Under the pieces are notes generated by a model. It was given only the letters and a program-made list of their open reading frames with translations, did not search any database and was not told the origin of the DNA. The translations under genes and the position numbers were made by a program. Of a stretch of 64,000 bases of DNA, positions 23,822 through 31,962 are shown one piece after another. How positions within the stretch are numbered: position 1 is the first letter of the stretch; each line of letters opens with the position of its first letter. This DNA is from VBOC01 sp964512655 (GTDB lineage: Bacteria; Bacteroidota; Ignavibacteria; UBA10030; SZUA-254). The stretch covers positions 1 through 64,000 of the forward strand of contig CAZEJT010000001.1 in assembly GCA_964512655.1 (NCBI GenBank), read 5' to 3'.

Positions 23822-26800
23822 GTGCTCTCTTTCAAGTCTTTCTCCCTCGCGGGGGCTCTTCTTGTAACATCCCTGGGCGGCGCCGTACTGGTCGGCTGGC
23901 TCGTCGGGAATGAATCACTCACGAGCGTTCTGCCGGGCCTGAGCGCGATGCACCCGAGCACCGGGCTCGCGTTCGCCCTCGCCGGGATCGCGCTCATGAC
24001 TCTGCAGACCAGGCATCGGCCGCTTGCCATCAGGATCATGGCGCAGGTGTTCTCCTTCCTGGTTGCGCTCATCGGATTTCTCTCTCTCGGAGAGCTCCTG
24101 CTGGGCATCGATGTGGGCCCGGATTTCTGGCTCGCGGAAATCAGGGCGGGAGCGGGCGCGGCCGGAGCGCATGCCGGAGTTCCGCTTGCGACCTCCTGCT
24201 CTCTGATGTTCCTCGGTTCGGCTCTCTCGCTCCTTCAGGTCAGGCGCAATCTCCGCCTGGTCAGGATCCTGACGTATGTCGTGATGACGATCGCCACGAT
24301 CGCCGTCGTGGGGCATGCGTTTGCGGTTGAGTCGCTCGACAGCACTCCGTTCTACGCCCGCATGGGCGTCCACACCGCCTGGTCGCTGCTCGTCCTTTCT
24401 CTTGCGCTCCTCTTCGCCCATCCGGACCGGGTGCACGTATCCCGGCGCATCATCGAGACGGTGGTCATCGCGGCGTCGTATCTGCTTGCCGCAAAGATGA
24501 GCTTCTCGATGGCGATCGCCCCCGGAAACGTCTCGGTTGTGTGGCCCCCCTCGGGAATCGCTCTCGCGGCGATCCTGCTGCTCGGCGAGCGGGCGTGGCT
24601 CGGCGTTTGGCTCGGCTCGTTCATCGCGAATACGTGGTTCTTCGCGGGCGTGACCAACCCGTTCTCGATGCTCGCGTTCATGACTTCGTCCACCATCGGC
24701 ATAGGATCGACCCTTCAGGCGGTTCTCGGCGCCCTGATGATCCGCACGTTCGTGGGCTCCAAAGATCCGCTCGACGGCGCGCAGAGCGTGTTCGCTCTGG
24801 TCGTTATCGAGGTGTACTGCTGCTTCGTGGCTCCGACGTTTGGCGTGACGGCGCTCTGTCTTGCGGGCTATGCCCCCTGGGAGAATTACAGCCACCTCTG
24901 GTGGACCTGGTGGACGGGCGACGGAGTGGGGGTCATCTTGTTCGCTCCGTTCCTCCTGACCTGGAGCAGCATGCCCAGAGTGAAGTTCAATGCGCGAAGG
25001 TTTTTCGAGGGGGCTGCGCTCGTGCTCCTTACCTTCGCTGTGTGCCAGTATGTGTTTGAGTGGCCCCTCTCGGTTCCCGGAATTCACTACCCGTCGCCGT
25101 ATCTGATCATCCCGTTTGTCGGGTGGGCGGCTCTCCGCTTCGGACGGAGGGGCGTCACAGTCTCCCTCCTTCTGGTATCCATCGTGGCGATTGCCAGCAC
25201 GACGACCGGCCGGGGACCCTTCAGCACATCCGCGGCGGACGGCGGGTTGTCGCAGCTGCAGACCTATCTCGGTTTCCTCTCGGTTCCCGTGCTGATCCTT
25301 GCCGCGGCGATCGACAATTTCCGGAGATCGAACCGCGAGCTGATAGATATAAGGGGGGAACTGGAATCGATCGTGCGGAAAAAGACGGGAGATTTGAAAA
25401 CCGCGCACGAGGCGCTCCGCGCCGAGGCCGACGGACGCAGGCAGACCGAGGAGGAGCGGCGGAAGGGCGAGGAACAATTGAGGCTCATTCTCTCGAGGGT
25501 CACGGACAACGCGATCTTTATGCTCGACCCCCAGGGGATCATCGTGAACTGGGGAGAAGGCGCGAGAGCGATCCACGGATACGATGCGGATGAAATCACG
25601 GGCCGTCATTTCTCGGTGCTCTACCCCGATGAGGAGCTGAAATGGGGGAAACCCGACATCGAGCTTGAGATCGCGCGGGAAGAGGGGAGGCTGGAGGACG
25701 AAGGGTGGCGGCTGCGCAAAGACGGCTCGCTCTATTGGGCGAGCGTCGTGATCACAGCCCTCAGGGAGTCTGGCGGGCGTCTTCAGGGGTTTGCGGCGAT
25801 CACCCGCGACATTACGTCGAGGAGGAAAGCGGAAGAGGAACTCCGGCGGGACCGGAAGGAGCTGCAGGAGTTCATCGACAGCATGGCGACCCTGAGCGCC
25901 AAGGTCTCCCTCGACGGGAGCCTTCTCCTCGTCAACAGGATCGCCCAGCTCGGCACCGGCCTTCCCCTCGAACAGCTGATGAAGATCAACTTCCTGGACG
26001 GGGAATGGTGGTCGTTCGATCCCGAGGTCCACTCGCGCGTCCGCGAGGCGTTCCAGAAGGCCAGCGCCGGAACGCCCGTCAATTACGACGAGAAGCTCTT
26101 TGTCTTCGGGAAGGTCATCCATATCAACTTCAGCCTCGTGCCGGTGAAGGATAGGGACGGAAGAGTGCTTTACATCGTGGCTGAAGGGAGGGACATCACC
26201 GCGCAGAAAACGGCAGAGGAAGCCGTGCGCGACAGCGGCCAGCGGATCAGGAGTCTCGCGAAAGAGCTGGAGCGCCGCATCGCCGAGCTCGACGCGGTGA
26301 ACAAGGAGCTCGAGGCATTCAGTTACTCCGTTTCACACGACCTTCGCACGCCGCTCCGCCACATCGGGGGCTTCGTGGACCTCCTGAAGGAAGAGCTTGG
26401 GGGCTCGCAGAGCGCCAAGGGACGCCATTACATCGAGGTCATCTCGGGCTCGACGACGCAGATGGGGACGCTGATCGACGACCTCCTCCTCTTTTCGCGC
26501 ATGGCGCGGGTGGCGCTTCAGCGGTCGAATATCGATCTGGCAGAGATCGTGGGAGAGACCATCCGTTCGCTCGAGCCCGACACGAAGAAGAGGGAGATCG
26601 AATGGAAGATCGGCGAGCTGCCCCGAGTGGAGGCGGACGGCTCGCTGATGCGGCTCGTCTTCGAAAACCTCCTCTCGAACGCGGTCAAATACACTCGTCC
26701 CCGCAAGAAGGCAGTGATCGAAGTAGGCTGGGTGGAAAGCAACGGACACGAAGCCTCGTTTTACGTGCGCGATAACGGAGTGGGTTTCGACATGCAGTTC

Positions 26801-26983
26801 GCGGACAAGCTCTTCGGCGTGTTCCAGCGCCTGCACAAGGCGGAGGAATTCGAAGGAACCGGAATCGGGCTGGCGAACGTCCGGCGGATCGTTCAACGTC
26901 ACGGGGGGAGGACCTGGGCCGAGGGAGCAGTGGGCCGCGGCGCCACGTTTTATTTTTCCCTTCCGACGAACAGGGAAACCTGA
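23822..26983 (+). CDS. MASE1 membrane sensor histidine kinase with PAS domains
   Basis: 1053 residues from GTG 23822. A hydrophobic N-terminal region (about 1-200) precedes a MASE1-like segment (VWPPSGIALAAILLLGERAW, then GSFIANTWFF, about 235-270) within a multi-helix integral sensor reaching to about 500. A coiled coil leads to PAS/PAC domains (about 545-670 and 680-800). The HisKA box SYSVSHDLRTPLRHIGG has phosphoacceptor His839, as in bacteriophytochrome-type kinases, followed by the HATPase with N box ENLLSNAVKY and G boxes DNGVGF and GTGIGL. No receiver domain is fused and no response regulator gene is adjacent. Three 10-base repeats lie in its leader. Confidence 0.9.
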   Translation: MLSFKSFSLAGALLVTSLGGAVLVGWLVGNESLTSVLPGLSAMHPSTGLAFALAGIALMTLQTRHRPLAIRIMAQVFSFLVALIGFLSLGELLLGIDVGPDFWLAEIRAGAGAAGAHAGVPLATSCSLMFLGSALSLLQVRRNLRLVRILTYVVMTIATIAVVGHAFAVESLDSTPFYARMGVHTAWSLLVLSLALLFAHPDRVHVSRRIIETVVIAASYLLAAKMSFSMAIAPGNVSVVWPPSGIALAAILLLGERAWLGVWLGSFIANTWFFAGVTNPFSMLAFMTSSTIGIGSTLQAVLGALMIRTFVGSKDPLDGAQSVFALVVIEVYCCFVAPTFGVTALCLAGYAPWENYSHLWWTWWTGDGVGVILFAPFLLTWSSMPRVKFNARRFFEGAALVLLTFAVCQYVFEWPLSVPGIHYPSPYLIIPFVGWAALRFGRRGVTVSLLLVSIVAIASTTTGRGPFSTSAADGGLSQLQTYLGFLSVPVLILAAAIDNFRRSNRELIDIRGELESIVRKKTGDLKTAHEALRAEADGRRQTEEERRKGEEQLRLILSRVTDNAIFMLDPQGIIVNWGEGARAIHGYDADEITGRHFSVLYPDEELKWGKPDIELEIAREEGRLEDEGWRLRKDGSLYWASVVITALRESGGRLQGFAAITRDITSRRKAEEELRRDRKELQEFIDSMATLSAKVSLDGSLLLVNRIAQLGTGLPLEQLMKINFLDGEWWSFDPEVHSRVREAFQKASAGTPVNYDEKLFVFGKVIHINFSLVPVKDRDGRVLYIVAEGRDITAQKTAEEAVRDSGQRIRSLAKELERRIAELDAVNKELEAFSYSVSHDLRTPLRHIGGFVDLLKEELGGSQSAKGRHYIEVISGSTTQMGTLIDDLLLFSRMARVALQRSNIDLAEIVGETIRSLEPDTKKREIEWKIGELPRVEADGSLMRLVFENLLSNAVKYTRPRKKAVIEVGWVESNGHEASFYVRDNGVGFDMQFADKLFGVFQRLHKAEEFEGTGIGLANVRRIVQRHGGRTWAEGAVGRGATFYFSLPTNRET

Positions 26984-27024
26984 GAGAACCCGGTCACGCC
27001 GTGACGACGCGGGCGGGGAGGAAG

Positions 27025-29727
27025 CTACTGTGTCGCGAACGTATTCCTGAGGACCTGAAACCAGTTCGTGATCAGCGTGAACTCCGGGGTGCTCAGGTCC
27101 TTCCAGGGCAGCACAATCAGGGCGAATTTCCCGCCATCATTCGATATGCCGCTGAGTACCGTGCCGTCGGGCGGAAGTTCGAGGACGTTTCTCGGGGAGG
27201 AATAGTCAAATGCGCTTCCCGGATGAATGGTTACCCCAAAGACCGTGGACCCCTGCGTGTAGTAGATCTCGTTTCCCGACGGCGACCAGATCGGATTCGT
27301 TCCCCCGCCTGAAGAAACCTGCCATTTCCCGCTGAGCGACGGGAACGGGACGATGACCACTTCGTATTTACCGGACTCGTTCGATTCGTACGCGAGATAG
27401 CGGCCGTCCGGTGAAAAAACGGGGTTTCCCTTGGTAGCGGCGGAATGAATGAACGCCGATGTTTTCCCGCTCCCGTCGAGAGATAACAGCCAGATATCCC
27501 CGTCCTGCACAAACGTCAAGTATTTTCCATCCCGGGAAATCGATTTGGGGAGTTGAAAGTGAGAGCTCGTCGTCAACCGTTCCTCGCTGCCGGAACCGTC
27601 CCAAGGCCTCCGGTAGAGATTGGGTGCGTGTCTGTGCTCGGAAGTATAGTACAGATACTTTCCGTCCGGGCTCCAGACCGGGAAGCCGTTATTCCCGTCT
27701 CCGAATGTCAGACGCGTCATGCTTTTCCGTACGATATGATACAGCCATATGTCATCATTCGCCTGTTGGATATGGACCGCGACTTTCTGCCCGTCCGGCG
27801 AGAGCGAAGCAGCGTAATACGAATTGGCGGTATCAATGAGGGGACTCAGGTTCCCGTGCATGTCGATCCATTTGACTTTGCTGATGGAATAGAACTCGAT
27901 TCCCCGGGGGACATAGAGAAGAATCCCGTCACGGGAGAAGGCAAAGTTGGCGTCTCCGGAAAAAGGATTCATCCAGCCGCCTCTGAAGAGCTGCTTCGGG
28001 GGGCCGGTCACTTCCATCTTCCCGGCATCGAAAGGAACGGCAAACACGGAACTTCCCCGGACATACACAAGATGACCGGTGGGGACATACCGTGCGAACG
28101 CTCCGCCGCGTATCAGGACCTTCTTCGACCGGCTTTTCATGTCGTACGCGGCGATCGCCGCCTCTTCGAATGAAGAAATGGTATTGAACTTCACCGTGTA
28201 GAGTACGCCGTTTCCGCCGGGGAGGAGATCGGGAAACCGATGGCTGATTTCCCCCGCGGTGGAATCGATCTGAGTGATTTGTTCGGGCGTGCCTCCGTTT
28301 TCATTGATCCGGTACACGCCTCCGCTGATGACGCCGTAATAGATGTTCCCGTCGGCTCCCCACCTCATTCCCCGGATTGCGCCCCCGGCATCCCCCACAG
28401 TAACGGCGGCTCCGCCGAACACCGACACTTTCCGGATGAGAGTGTTCACGGCATAGGCAATCCATTGACCGTCGGCTGAGAAGGCGCTGAAATATGTCGC
28501 GGTAGAGAGCGGGATATCGGAACCTGCAACAGGCTCGAGAACATCCCGATCGGTGGGTCGCAGCATGAGCCGGGCCTGTGCGCCCGATTGAATGATGAAC
28601 GACATGAATTTGCCGTCGGGAGAAATATCGACCGCCGAAAACCCTATGGGAATCGAGGCGCTGTCGGGGAGCTTCACCGTAAACTGCATGGACGAAGGGG
28701 CCTGACGCTCTGCTCCGCTCCAGGGGCGCCAGAATAAGCCGGTCACGATCACGCCCGCGGCGAATGCCGCGGCGATCCAGAGAGCCGGTTTCGCAGCGGT
28801 CTTGGCCGGCCGCGCCGCCTCAACCCCGGCGGGCGGCTGAGCGGCCGGGGCCGTGGCCGCGCGCTCTGTCGTCAACGCGGGGAACGTGCGCGACATGCGC
28901 GTGCGGCTCGATTCGCGCTTGAACCGCTTCAGGTCCTTGGCAACGTCTTTCACCGCGTTGTACCGCTCGTCCGGATCTTTCTGCAGACATTCGAACACGA
29001 TGCGGTCGAGCTCGGGGCCCACGTCCCTCCTGACTGCGCTCATCGGAGGGGGGTCGACGTTCACGATTTCGTACATCAGGGCGCTTTCGTGCACGCCCTT
29101 GAAGGGGAGTTCACCCGTGAACATTTCGTAGAGCATGACGCCGAGCGAGAAGATGTCGGAGCGGTGATCCGATTCCTGCCCCTGCACCTGCTCGGGGGAC
29201 ATGTACCCGGCGGTGCCGACGGTGCTCCCTTCTTTTGTGAGACGCGTGATCTTGCTGCCCCCGGCCCGGAGCTTCGCCAGTCCGAAATCCATGATTTGCG
29301 CAATGCCGTCCTTGCGGATCATGATGTTTTCGGGCTTGATGTCGCGATGGACGATTCCTTTTTCGTGGGCCGCGGAGAGGCCCTCGGCGACCTGGATTCC
29401 GATGTCGATGGCCTTATGCTGGTTGATGCTTGAAAACCTCTCACGCAAGGTCTGACCCTCGACGAATTCCATCACGATGAAGATCCGCCCTTCGTGTTCG
29501 AGGATATCATGGATGGTGCAGACGTTCGGATGATTCAGCGTTGCGGCGGCTTTGGCCTCCTGCACGAAACGGGCTTTGTCCTGCTCGGACGCGCTGAGGT
29601 GAGGGGGGAGAAACTTCAGGGCGACGGTCCGGTCGAGCTTGGTGTCCTGGGCCTTGTAGACGACGCCCATCCCGCCTTCGCCGACTTTTTCGAGAATCTT
29701 GTATTGAAGGATTACGGTGCCGACCAT
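27025..29727 (-). CDS. Ser/Thr protein kinase with transmembrane helix and beta-propeller sensor
   Basis: 900 residues. The kinase domain (10-270) is complete: glycine loop GEGGMG (16-21), Lys38, catalytic HRD at 127-129, DFG at 147-149 and SPEQ near 177. A linker leads to one membrane helix (about 314-333), then a long extracytoplasmic region of TolB/WD40-like repeats (blades with SPDGK and DGKYLTF motifs, about 350-890). This is the PknB-like one-component layout in which an external propeller senses a ligand. Its substrate is unknown. The mRNA would be leaderless: the -10 box stands eight bases before ATG 29727. Confidence 0.92.
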   Translation of the reverse strand: MVGTVILQYKILEKVGEGGMGVVYKAQDTKLDRTVALKFLPPHLSASEQDKARFVQEAKAAATLNHPNVCTIHDILEHEGRIFIVMEFVEGQTLRERFSSINQHKAIDIGIQVAEGLSAAHEKGIVHRDIKPENIMIRKDGIAQIMDFGLAKLRAGGSKITRLTKEGSTVGTAGYMSPEQVQGQESDHRSDIFSLGVMLYEMFTGELPFKGVHESALMYEIVNVDPPPMSAVRRDVGPELDRIVFECLQKDPDERYNAVKDVAKDLKRFKRESSRTRMSRTFPALTTERAATAPAAQPPAGVEAARPAKTAAKPALWIAAAFAAGVIVTGLFWRPWSGAERQAPSSMQFTVKLPDSASIPIGFSAVDISPDGKFMSFIIQSGAQARLMLRPTDRDVLEPVAGSDIPLSTATYFSAFSADGQWIAYAVNTLIRKVSVFGGAAVTVGDAGGAIRGMRWGADGNIYYGVISGGVYRINENGGTPEQITQIDSTAGEISHRFPDLLPGGNGVLYTVKFNTISSFEEAAIAAYDMKSRSKKVLIRGGAFARYVPTGHLVYVRGSSVFAVPFDAGKMEVTGPPKQLFRGGWMNPFSGDANFAFSRDGILLYVPRGIEFYSISKVKWIDMHGNLSPLIDTANSYYAASLSPDGQKVAVHIQQANDDIWLYHIVRKSMTRLTFGDGNNGFPVWSPDGKYLYYTSEHRHAPNLYRRPWDGSGSEERLTTSSHFQLPKSISRDGKYLTFVQDGDIWLLSLDGSGKTSAFIHSAATKGNPVFSPDGRYLAYESNESGKYEVVIVPFPSLSGKWQVSSGGGTNPIWSPSGNEIYYTQGSTVFGVTIHPGSAFDYSSPRNVLELPPDGTVLSGISNDGGKFALIVLPWKDLSTPEFTLITNWFQVLRNTFATQ

Positions 29728-29735
29728 GGGTTCAC

Positions 29736-29764
29736 AAAATAGTTATTGTCCGGGAGACTCTCAA
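29736..29764 (-). promoter_or_regulatory. Promoter giving a probable leaderless kinase mRNA
   Basis: On the minus strand TTGAGA (29759-29764), 17 bases, TATTTT (29736-29741), then eight bases to the ATG at 29727. Same geometry as the promoter at 17019-17047. Confidence 0.6.
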
Positions 29765-29785
29765 GCTGGCGCCTAAAGCTCGCGC

Positions 29786-29813
29786 TGGTGTCACGGTATG
29801 GACCGTGATACCA
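29786..29813 (+). repeat. Type II hairpin repeat (one G-T pair)
   Basis: TGGTGTCACGGT and ACCGTGATACCA around loop ATGG. One C-to-T change leaves a G-U pair in RNA. It lies between two minus-strand genes yet keeps the plus orientation. Confidence 0.85.
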
Positions 29814-29878
29814 GTTGAATCGGCGCCTACATCCGGCCCATTCCGCCGGTGCATACACCCGGCGCCGAAAGCCCGCGG

Positions 29879-30661
29879 TCACAGTGGAGCCGGAGCCGCG
29901 GCGAGGGTGTCGGCCATTTGCCGGTGCACGAGGCCGTTGCTTGCCAGAACCTCGGGCTTGTAAATGCTGTACGGTCCTCCGAAAAAGTCGGTCACGCGCC
30001 CGCCCGCCTCCTCCACCAGCAGAACCCCCGCGGCAGTGTCCCACGGATTGAGCGCCACTTCCCAGAAGCCCTCGTAGCGGCCGGCGGCGACGTACGCGAG
30101 GTCGATTGCCGCCGAGCCCATCCGCCGCACCGCCTGCGACTTCCGCAGGAACCTGATGAAATGCTCTATTGCGTGCGAGGGGTTATCGGCGATCGTGTAC
30201 GGAAAGCCGGTCACCAGCAGGCTCCTGCCCAGCGAGTCGATCCGGGAGACATTCATACGCTTTCCGTTGAGATAAGCTCCCTTTCCCTTTTCCGCCGTGA
30301 AGAGCTCGTCGAGGTTCGGATCGTAAATCACTCCCGCGACGACCGTTCCTTTTCGTTCTACCGCGATGGAAACGCAGAAGACCGGAAAACCATGCGCATA
30401 GTTCGTCGTGCCGTCGAGAGGGTCGATGATCCACTTGAACTCGGAATCCGATCCGCCTCTTCCGCTCTCTTCCGCCAGGATTGCATGGCCGGGATGGCGC
30501 CGCCGGATGATCCCGATTATCAGATCCTCGGACTTCCTGTCAACCTCGGTCACGAGGTTCTTCTCCTGTCCGGATTTCTCCCGGATCTCTCTCACCCTCC
30601 CGAGGTGATGCTTGAGGAGCTTGCCGGCTTCCCGGGCCGCCTCTATTGCTGTCTGGATCAA
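29879..30661 (-). CDS. Inositol-monophosphatase family phosphatase (SuhB-like)
   Basis: 260 residues. The metal-binding motifs are present: EESG near 67, then the signature WIIDPLDGTTNYAHGFP (about 79-95) and the second WDTAAGVLLVEEAGG near 216. The enzyme hydrolyses inositol-1-phosphate or related sugar phosphates with Mg2+. The start is TTG at 30661, overlapping the hflX stop as TTGA. It is the third gene of the BatA-like/HflX operon. Confidence 0.92.
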   Translation of the reverse strand: MIQTAIEAAREAGKLLKHHLGRVREIREKSGQEKNLVTEVDRKSEDLIIGIIRRRHPGHAILAEESGRGGSDSEFKWIIDPLDGTTNYAHGFPVFCVSIAVERKGTVVAGVIYDPNLDELFTAEKGKGAYLNGKRMNVSRIDSLGRSLLVTGFPYTIADNPSHAIEHFIRFLRKSQAVRRMGSAAIDLAYVAAGRYEGFWEVALNPWDTAAGVLLVEEAGGRVTDFFGGPYSIYKPEVLASNGLVHRQMADTLAAAPAPL

Positions 30662-31962
30662 GCCGATCGGGGGGCTGCGGGGGTTCGGTCCACGCCGCTC
30701 GCTCGCGCGAGCAGCTTCTTCACGCGGTCGATATTTTTTCGGTTCACCCTGAACCGGACGCGCACGCTGTTGTCCTCGTATTCCTTGGCGACGATCTCCG
30801 TGAGCTCGTGGAGCTTGGCGATGGTGCGGTAGTCGGACTGCCTGACGACGATCGTCTCCTCGGCGGTGCCCCTGTCGAGGAGCTCGAGAAGGGCTTCTTC
30901 CACCGCCGATATGTTGATTGCCCGCGCCGCCGAGATGAACACCGAGGGGGTGTAGGCCTCGGCGAGGGAAGGGATGATCGAGCGGTCCGCCAGCCTGTCG
31001 ATCTTGTTAAAGACGAAGATCGTCGGCTTTCCTGAGGCCTCGAGCTCGTCGAGGGTCGCTTTCACGACCTCGATCTGCTCTGCGAATGCCGGGTTGCTGA
31101 TGTCGACGACGTGGAGGAGGTAATCGGCCTCCGATGCTTCGGCGAGAGTGCTCCTGAAGGAGGCGATCAGGTGCGGGGGGAGTTTCCGGATGAATCCGAC
31201 CGTGTCCGAAAGGAGGATGCTTTTCCCACCCTCAAGCTCGACATTCCGGACCGTCGTGTCGAGCGTAGCGAACAGGCGGTCTTCGGTGGGAACATCCGCC
31301 CCGGACATCAGGTTGAGGAGCGTCGATTTACCCGCATTCGTGTATCCCACGATGGCGGCGCGCGGCTGGCCGCGTCTTCCGCTGCGCTGAACCTCGCGTT
31401 CCTTGCTGATCCGCTCCAGCTTCTCTTTGAGGCGGCTGATTCGCGTGCGGATAGCCCTGCGGTCTGTCTCGATCTGCTGTTCGCCGGGCCCTTTCGTGCC
31501 CACGCCCCCGTACTGCTTCGAAAGGTGCGTCCACTGTCTCGTGAGGCGGGGGAGAAGGTACTGAAGCTGGGCGAGCTCGACCTGTGTCATCGCTTCCTTC
31601 GTCTTCGCGCGTGACGCGAAAATCTGAAGGATCAGGCTGCTCCGGTCGATGATCTTGCACGGTATGAGTTTTTCAAGATTACGGATCTGGACCGCCGACA
31701 GGTCGTCATCGAAAATCACCGCATCAATCTTCTCTTCGGCAACGATGGCGCCTATTTCCTCCGCCTTGCCGCGGCCGATGAAGAGGGCCGGATCAAGCCG
31801 CCCGCGCTCCTGCGTCACTCTCCGGCGCACGTCGACTCCGGCCGTATCCGCCAGGAGCACGAGCTCGTCGAGATACTCCATGTTCTTCGCGCGATCCGTC
31901 CGCCCGGTTGCGACCCCCACGACGAGAGCGCTCTCGCGCCCCGAAGTCTCGACGAGCCTCAT
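30658..31962 (-). CDS. hflX: HflX ribosome-associated GTPase
   Basis: 434 residues from ATG 31962, chosen because it overlaps the preceding stop as ATGA; the frame is open upstream but inside that gene. An HflX-type N-terminal ATP-binding region (FIGRGKAEEIGAIV) and glycine-rich linker (YGGVGTKGPGEQQIETDRR) precede the G domain with G1 GYTNAGKST, G3 DTVGFI and G4 NKID. HflX splits stalled or inactive ribosomes, mostly under stress. Its stop overlaps the TTG of the phosphatase gene. Confidence 0.95.
   Translation of the reverse strand: MRLVETSGRESALVVGVATGRTDRAKNMEYLDELVLLADTAGVDVRRRVTQERGRLDPALFIGRGKAEEIGAIVAEEKIDAVIFDDDLSAVQIRNLEKLIPCKIIDRSSLILQIFASRAKTKEAMTQVELAQLQYLLPRLTRQWTHLSKQYGGVGTKGPGEQQIETDRRAIRTRISRLKEKLERISKEREVQRSGRRGQPRAAIVGYTNAGKSTLLNLMSGADVPTEDRLFATLDTTVRNVELEGGKSILLSDTVGFIRKLPPHLIASFRSTLAEASEADYLLHVVDISNPAFAEQIEVVKATLDELEASGKPTIFVFNKIDRLADRSIIPSLAEAYTPSVFISAARAINISAVEEALLELLDRGTAEETIVVRQSDYRTIAKLHELTEIVAKEYEDNSVRVRFRVNRKNIDRVKKLLARASGVDRTPAAPRSA

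Noticed and set aside
23915..26122. A 735-residue minus-strand frame opposite the histidine kinase gene
   Set aside because: Low-complexity Arg/Glu/His content and no motif; the kinase is unmistakable on the plus strand.
29712..30044. Small ORFs reading HGPYRDTS and similar near 887-900, 9930, 29712, 52900 and 58010
   Set aside because: The shared peptide comes from translating the type II hairpin repeat; none has a ribosome site or protein-like composition.
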